NCBI GenBank assembly: GCA_009784895.1
Contig: WQXJ01000019.1
Coordinates: 1 to 41,411, forward strand
Origin: Micrococcales bacterium
Lineage (GTDB): Bacteria; Actinomycetota; Actinomycetes; Actinomycetales; WQXJ01
Reading direction: 5' to 3'
Length of the DNA stretch: 41,411 bases
The notes below the pieces were generated by a model. That model made no database searches, was not told the origin of the DNA, and saw only the letters and a program-made list of their open reading frames with translations. Position 1 is the stretch's first letter, and the number at the start of each line of letters is the position of its first letter. This document shows positions 38,929-41,411 of this stretch, piece after piece. Made by a program: the position numbers and the translations under genes.

Positions 38929-40014
38929 GTGGCTCTTACCATCGGTATTGTTGGGCTGCCCAATGTGGGTAAGTCCACCGTCTTCAACGCCTTGACCAAG
39001 AACGATGTGCCGGCGGTGAATTATCCCTTTGCCACCGTCGAGGCCAACGTCGGCGCGGTCGATTTGCCTGATTCGCGCCTGGCGGTATTGGCGGAGATCT
39101 TCGACTCGGCCAAGATCACCCCAGCGACCGTTTCGTTCGTGGACATTGCTGGCCTTGGACGTGGCTCGTCCAGGGGCGAGGGTCTGGGCAACCAGTTTTT
39201 GGCTTCAATCCGCGAGGCTGACGCGATTTGCCAGGTCATTCGGGTCTTTGAGGACGGTGACATTGTCCACGTGGAAGGCCGGGTCGACCCGGCGGCCGAC
39301 ATTGACATCATCAACACCGAGCTGATCCTGGCGGACCTCCAGACCCTCGAGAAGGCCATTCCGCGCCTGGAAAAGCAGGTCAGGATCAAACAGGGCGACC
39401 CGGCAGAACTTGCGGCGGCCCAACAGGCCAACGACCTGCTCGACTCCGGTACCACCCTTCACGCCGCCGCCCAGCAAGGCACCTTTGATCCCGCGCCGTT
39501 GCGCGAGCTGACATTGATGACGACCAAACCTTTCCTCTGCGTGTTCAATGCCGACGATGCCGTATTGGGCTCGAGCGAAAAGCGTGCCTTTCTGCGTGGT
39601 TTGGTTGCCCCGGCCGAGGCCATTATTCTCGACGCCAAATTCGAAGCTGAGCTGGCCGTGCTCGATGCGCCAGACGCGGCCGAATTGCTGGCTGAGTCTG
39701 GGCAAAAAGAACCGGGCCTAAACACCCTGGCCCGGGTCGGTTTTGCCGCCCTTGGCTTACAGACCTATCTGACCACTGGACCGGACGAGACCCGGGCTTG
39801 GACAATTCGGAAAGGTGCCACCGCACCGCAAGCCGCCGGCGTAATCCATACCGATTTCGAACGGGGTTTCATCAAGGCGGCCGTGGTCAGCTACGAGGAT
39901 CTGGTTGAACTAGGTTCCCTGGCCGAGGCCCGCTCCCACGGCAAGTTACGCCTAGAGGGCAAGGACTACGTCATGCAAGAAGGCGATGTGGTCGAATTCC
40001 GCTTCAACGTTTGA
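38929..40014 (+). CDS. ychF: YchF/OLA1-family ribosome-associated ATPase, copy 2
   Basis: A 361-residue paralogue of copy 1 with identical length and no gaps in a hand alignment. Walker A GLPNVGKST (9-17), G3 FVDIAGLGRGSSRGEGLG, G4 Asn207-Ala-Asp-Asp210, and the TGS domain ending EGDVVEFRFNV are intact. G3 differs: the Asp-Ile-Ala-Gly-Leu-Gly-Arg of this copy replaces Ile-Val-Arg; LG or LV at this place is the more usual YchF form. Both copies look functional. It is flanked upstream by the VapBC-2 operator region and downstream by a GC hairpin. Why the organism keeps two is unknown; division of labour between growth and stress is a guess. Confidence 0.93.
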   Translation: MALTIGIVGLPNVGKSTVFNALTKNDVPAVNYPFATVEANVGAVDLPDSRLAVLAEIFDSAKITPATVSFVDIAGLGRGSSRGEGLGNQFLASIREADAICQVIRVFEDGDIVHVEGRVDPAADIDIINTELILADLQTLEKAIPRLEKQVRIKQGDPAELAAAQQANDLLDSGTTLHAAAQQGTFDPAPLRELTLMTTKPFLCVFNADDAVLGSSEKRAFLRGLVAPAEAIILDAKFEAELAVLDAPDAAELLAESGQKEPGLNTLARVGFAALGLQTYLTTGPDETRAWTIRKGATAPQAAGVIHTDFERGFIKAAVVSYEDLVELGSLAEARSHGKLRLEGKDYVMQEGDVVEFRFNV

Positions 40015-40050
40015 CCAGGTCACAGGGCCGGGGGACCCCCTGGTCACGGT
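40012..40050 (+). terminator. Hairpin after ychF copy 2
   Basis: GACCAGG (40012-40018) pairs with CCTGGTC (40044-40050), with an inner GGGGGACCCCC palindrome. The stem begins at the stop codon and is a plausible terminator, without a T-tract. The remaining about 140 bp before the next gene shows nothing clear. Confidence 0.45.
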
Positions 40051-40194
40051 CCTCGCCCCTGCGCCCGTTGGCCGCTGGCCCCTGGCCCGCGCCTTGGGAC
40101 GGGCCCTAGGGTTGATTGTGTTGCCATCCATGACAGCTGGACGGCACGGGGACAGATGTCGCCAGGTATTAGGCAAGGACGGGGCTGGTAGACC

Positions 40195-40596
40195 GTGGAC
40201 GCACTTGATATTGGCATGTGGGTGGCCGGATTTGGCTTGCTTGGAATAGGCGTTTTCCGGGTGCTCAGTCGCTACTTCGCCAAGAAGAACTGCACAGTGC
40301 AGGCCCAGGGCCGTGTTACCTCCATGCGCGTAGATGTCAACCTAGGGGCAGGTGACGACCCATCGACCACCACCCGTTACGTCAAATATGAGTACTCGGC
40401 GGAAGGCTCCCGTGTTGAAAAAAGACGCCGGGTTTCCTGGCTGCAGTACCGGCGGCTGGATGAAGGCCAGGTGGTGACCGTCTTCTATCAACCGGATAAC
40501 CCGAAACGTCACTACGTGGCCGAGATCAAACACCGCTGGTTCATCACGGCACTTTTCATCGCGGGCGGAGCCCTATTCCTGTTTGCCGCGATTTAG
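40195..40596 (+). CDS. DUF3592-type membrane protein
   Basis: A 133-residue protein with a membrane helix at each end (WVAGFGLLGIGVFRVL and ITALFIAGGALFLFAAI). A middle domain of about 75 residues is rich in beta strands: TVQAQGRVTSM, then YVKYEYSAEGSRV, then VTVFYQPDNPKRHYV. The GxVxxM, YEY and VxVFYxPxNP pattern is that of DUF3592. The family is common and uncharacterised; it is predicted to sit in the membrane with the strand domain on one face. The GTG start at 40195 follows TAGACC directly and has no good ribosome binding site, so the start is moderately sure. Confidence 0.7.
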   Translation: MDALDIGMWVAGFGLLGIGVFRVLSRYFAKKNCTVQAQGRVTSMRVDVNLGAGDDPSTTTRYVKYEYSAEGSRVEKRRRVSWLQYRRLDEGQVVTVFYQPDNPKRHYVAEIKHRWFITALFIAGGALFLFAAI

Positions 40597-40606
40597 CCGT
40601 TCGAGG

Positions 40607-40779
40607 GCCTAGGGGGCTGGTGAACAATTCCCGCCGGCTGCGGTCGCCCCCAGGCGGCGCCTCGCTTCGTTGTCGGCCGTACCCCGTTAGCCCTGCTAGC
40701 GGGGCAGACCTCCGCCTTGCGATGCATCACCTGGTGACGATCCTCGTTTCGGCGCGCATTATTCACCAACCCCCTAGGC
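40607..40779. repeat. Nested inverted repeat between DUF3592 and flavodoxin genes
   Basis: Outer arms 40607-40628 and 40758-40779 are inverse copies (22 bp, 2 mismatches) with the core CCTAGGGGGCTGGTGAA. Inside, CCCCGTTAGC-CCT-GCTAGCGGGG (about 40681-40703) is a second hairpin with one mismatch. The right outer arm overlaps the stop codon of the flavodoxin gene. The gap of about 175 bp is otherwise empty. Likely roles are a bidirectional terminator or a non-autonomous palindromic element. Confidence 0.7.
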
Positions 40780-41244
40780 GCGCACCTTGGCGGCGAAGCT
40801 GGCAATGGCCTCTGGGTCAACCTGGTCGACATCGGTCTTAGTCTTAGCGACCCGGCGAATAATGAAGCGTTCGGCTTTGTTCAGCTTGTCGAACTGGAAC
40901 CGCCCGGCGAAAAAGACAGCAGCCTTGGCCTGGTCATGCAGGGCTTGCGGAAAGGCTGTGGCCAGTTCCTTGGCGCGCGTGTCTTGTCCTTGCTCCATGC
41001 CGCATACGAACAACGCCAACTGTTGGCCAGACGGGTCAAACCCCTCAGCAAACTGCCTCATGGCCTTGACCGGCTGACCGGCGTAGATGGCCGTGCCAAG
41101 GACAATGGTGTCGTAGCCATCCAAGGACGCCGGGCCCTCGGTTAGGTCAAACAAGGCGGTGTCTTCGCCCAGTTCCGTCGCCAACAGTTGGGCGATGTCC
41201 CCGGTGGTGCCATGCTTCGAGGCATACACAATCGCGGTTGTCAT
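40774..41244 (-). CDS. Flavodoxin-domain protein (HemG-like)
   Basis: About 156 residues with a flavodoxin fold. The FMN phosphate loop is YASKHGTTGDIA at the N-terminus, with further flavin contacts in LGTAIYAGQPVKAMRQF and FVCGMEQG. Such stand-alone flavodoxin domains include menaquinone-dependent protoporphyrinogen oxidase HemG and electron carriers; the C-terminal FAGRFQFDKLNKAERFIIRRVAKTK resembles HemG, which has a Lys/Arg-rich tail there. The ATG at 41242-41244, with CAGGAT 7 nt upstream, is preferred; an ATG three codons earlier (41253) is possible. It converges on the DUF3592 gene. No heme genes are in the window. Confidence 0.8.
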   Translation of the reverse strand: MTTAIVYASKHGTTGDIAQLLATELGEDTALFDLTEGPASLDGYDTIVLGTAIYAGQPVKAMRQFAEGFDPSGQQLALFVCGMEQGQDTRAKELATAFPQALHDQAKAAVFFAGRFQFDKLNKAERFIIRRVAKTKTDVDQVDPEAIASFAAKVRA

Positions 41245-41339
41245 AGTGTCCATCCTGCCGGATTCTGACCCAGCCCGTCCCCATCCCTCGAGACACTATG
41301 TGGTGATTGGCTGGGTTGGTTTGGTGGTTGGACAATAGT

Positions 41340-41365
41340 GGCGGCGGGGCTGGTGCCCCGCCGCC
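41340..41365 (+). promoter_or_regulatory. Strong hairpin ahead of the last gene start
   Basis: GGCGGCGGGGC (41340-41350) pairs perfectly with GCCCCGCCGCC (41355-41365) around TGGT. It lies between an AT-richer ACAATAGT patch that could be a -10 box and the ribosome binding site of the next gene, so it may sit in that gene's 5' leader. A terminator is the alternative, but no T-tract follows. Confidence 0.45.
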
Positions 41366-41398
41366 TTCAAGTCGAAGAGTTTTGAAAGGACTCGACTC

Positions 41399-41411
41399 AT
41401 GGATCATCGTA
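41399..41411 (+). CDS. Start of an unidentified gene (partial)
   Basis: ATG 41399-41401 follows AAAGGA (41385-41390) with an 8-nt spacer and reads MDHR before the window ends. The ribosome binding site and upstream hairpin suggest a real, leadered gene. Identity cannot be told. Confidence 0.4.

Noticed and set aside
1-41411. tRNA, rRNA or known riboswitch genes
   Set aside because: I looked for T-loop, cloverleaf and riboswitch cores in the gene gaps and saw none. A covariance-model scan would be decisive.

Overview
The window is high-GC bacterial DNA that reads as an actinobacterium (class Actinomycetia). Three things point there. One is an AdnA/AdnB helicase-nuclease pair in place of RecBCD. 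Another is a mycothiol S-conjugate amidase (mca). The third is gene order I recall from Mycobacterium tuberculosis: a DEAD-box helicase, DUF3107, adnA, adnB, phosphotransferase and uvrD2; then mca, hlyIII and a cis-prenyl transferase (Rv1082-Rv1086-like); then xseB, xseA, ispH, ychF and vapBC (Rv1107c-Rv1114-like). The genus cannot be told from the sequence.

Layout. 1-1.9 kb is an accessory edge: the tail of an XRE regulator, a small unknown protein, an Imm5-type immunity protein and a VapBC toxin-antitoxin pair. 2-10.7 kb holds a YczE-type membrane protein, a CtpE-like P-type ATPase, biotin protein ligase, a class III nucleotidyl cyclase, an Mrp-type Fe-S carrier ATPase and Xaa-Pro aminopeptidase. 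11-14.2 kb holds CorA, a PHP phosphoesterase and an AEC permease. 14.2-28 kb is a DNA repair and RNA block: DEAD-box helicase, DUF3107, AdnAB, a phosphotransferase with a repeat-rich tail, UvrD2 with an HRDC domain, and a ThiF-like adenylyltransferase. 28-36.4 kb holds mycothiol and isoprenoid functions (mca, a cis-prenyl transferase, ispH), two tandem DsbA-like thiol oxidoreductases, exonuclease VII (xseBA) and YchF. 36.4-38.8 kb is a second accessory insert, with two paralogous membrane-anchored proteins and a second VapBC. It is followed by a second full-length ychF, a DUF3592 protein and a flavodoxin. The window ends at the first codons of a further gene.

How genes work together. AdnAB (double-strand break resection), UvrD2 and XseAB all act on DNA ends or single strands. 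Mca and the two Dsb-like proteins concern thiol chemistry, inside and outside the cell respectively. IspH makes isoprenoid precursors that the prenyl transferase uses. The two VapBC pairs sit at the edges of the less conserved segments.

Most striking patterns. (1) At least fourteen genes have a TANNNT -10 box only 6-10 nt upstream of an ATG or GTG, which predicts pervasive leaderless mRNAs and re-sets many start codons. (2) ychF is duplicated together with its promoter. (3) A short motif, CCTAGGGGRCTGGTG, recurs in hairpins and inverted repeats of several gene gaps. (4) The phosphotransferase beside AdnAB carries four copies of a roughly 32-residue motif. (5) Convergent genes repeatedly share or overlap their stop codons. 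I did not find a convincing wholly new multi-gene system. No tRNA, rRNA, CRISPR array or intact insertion sequence was seen.
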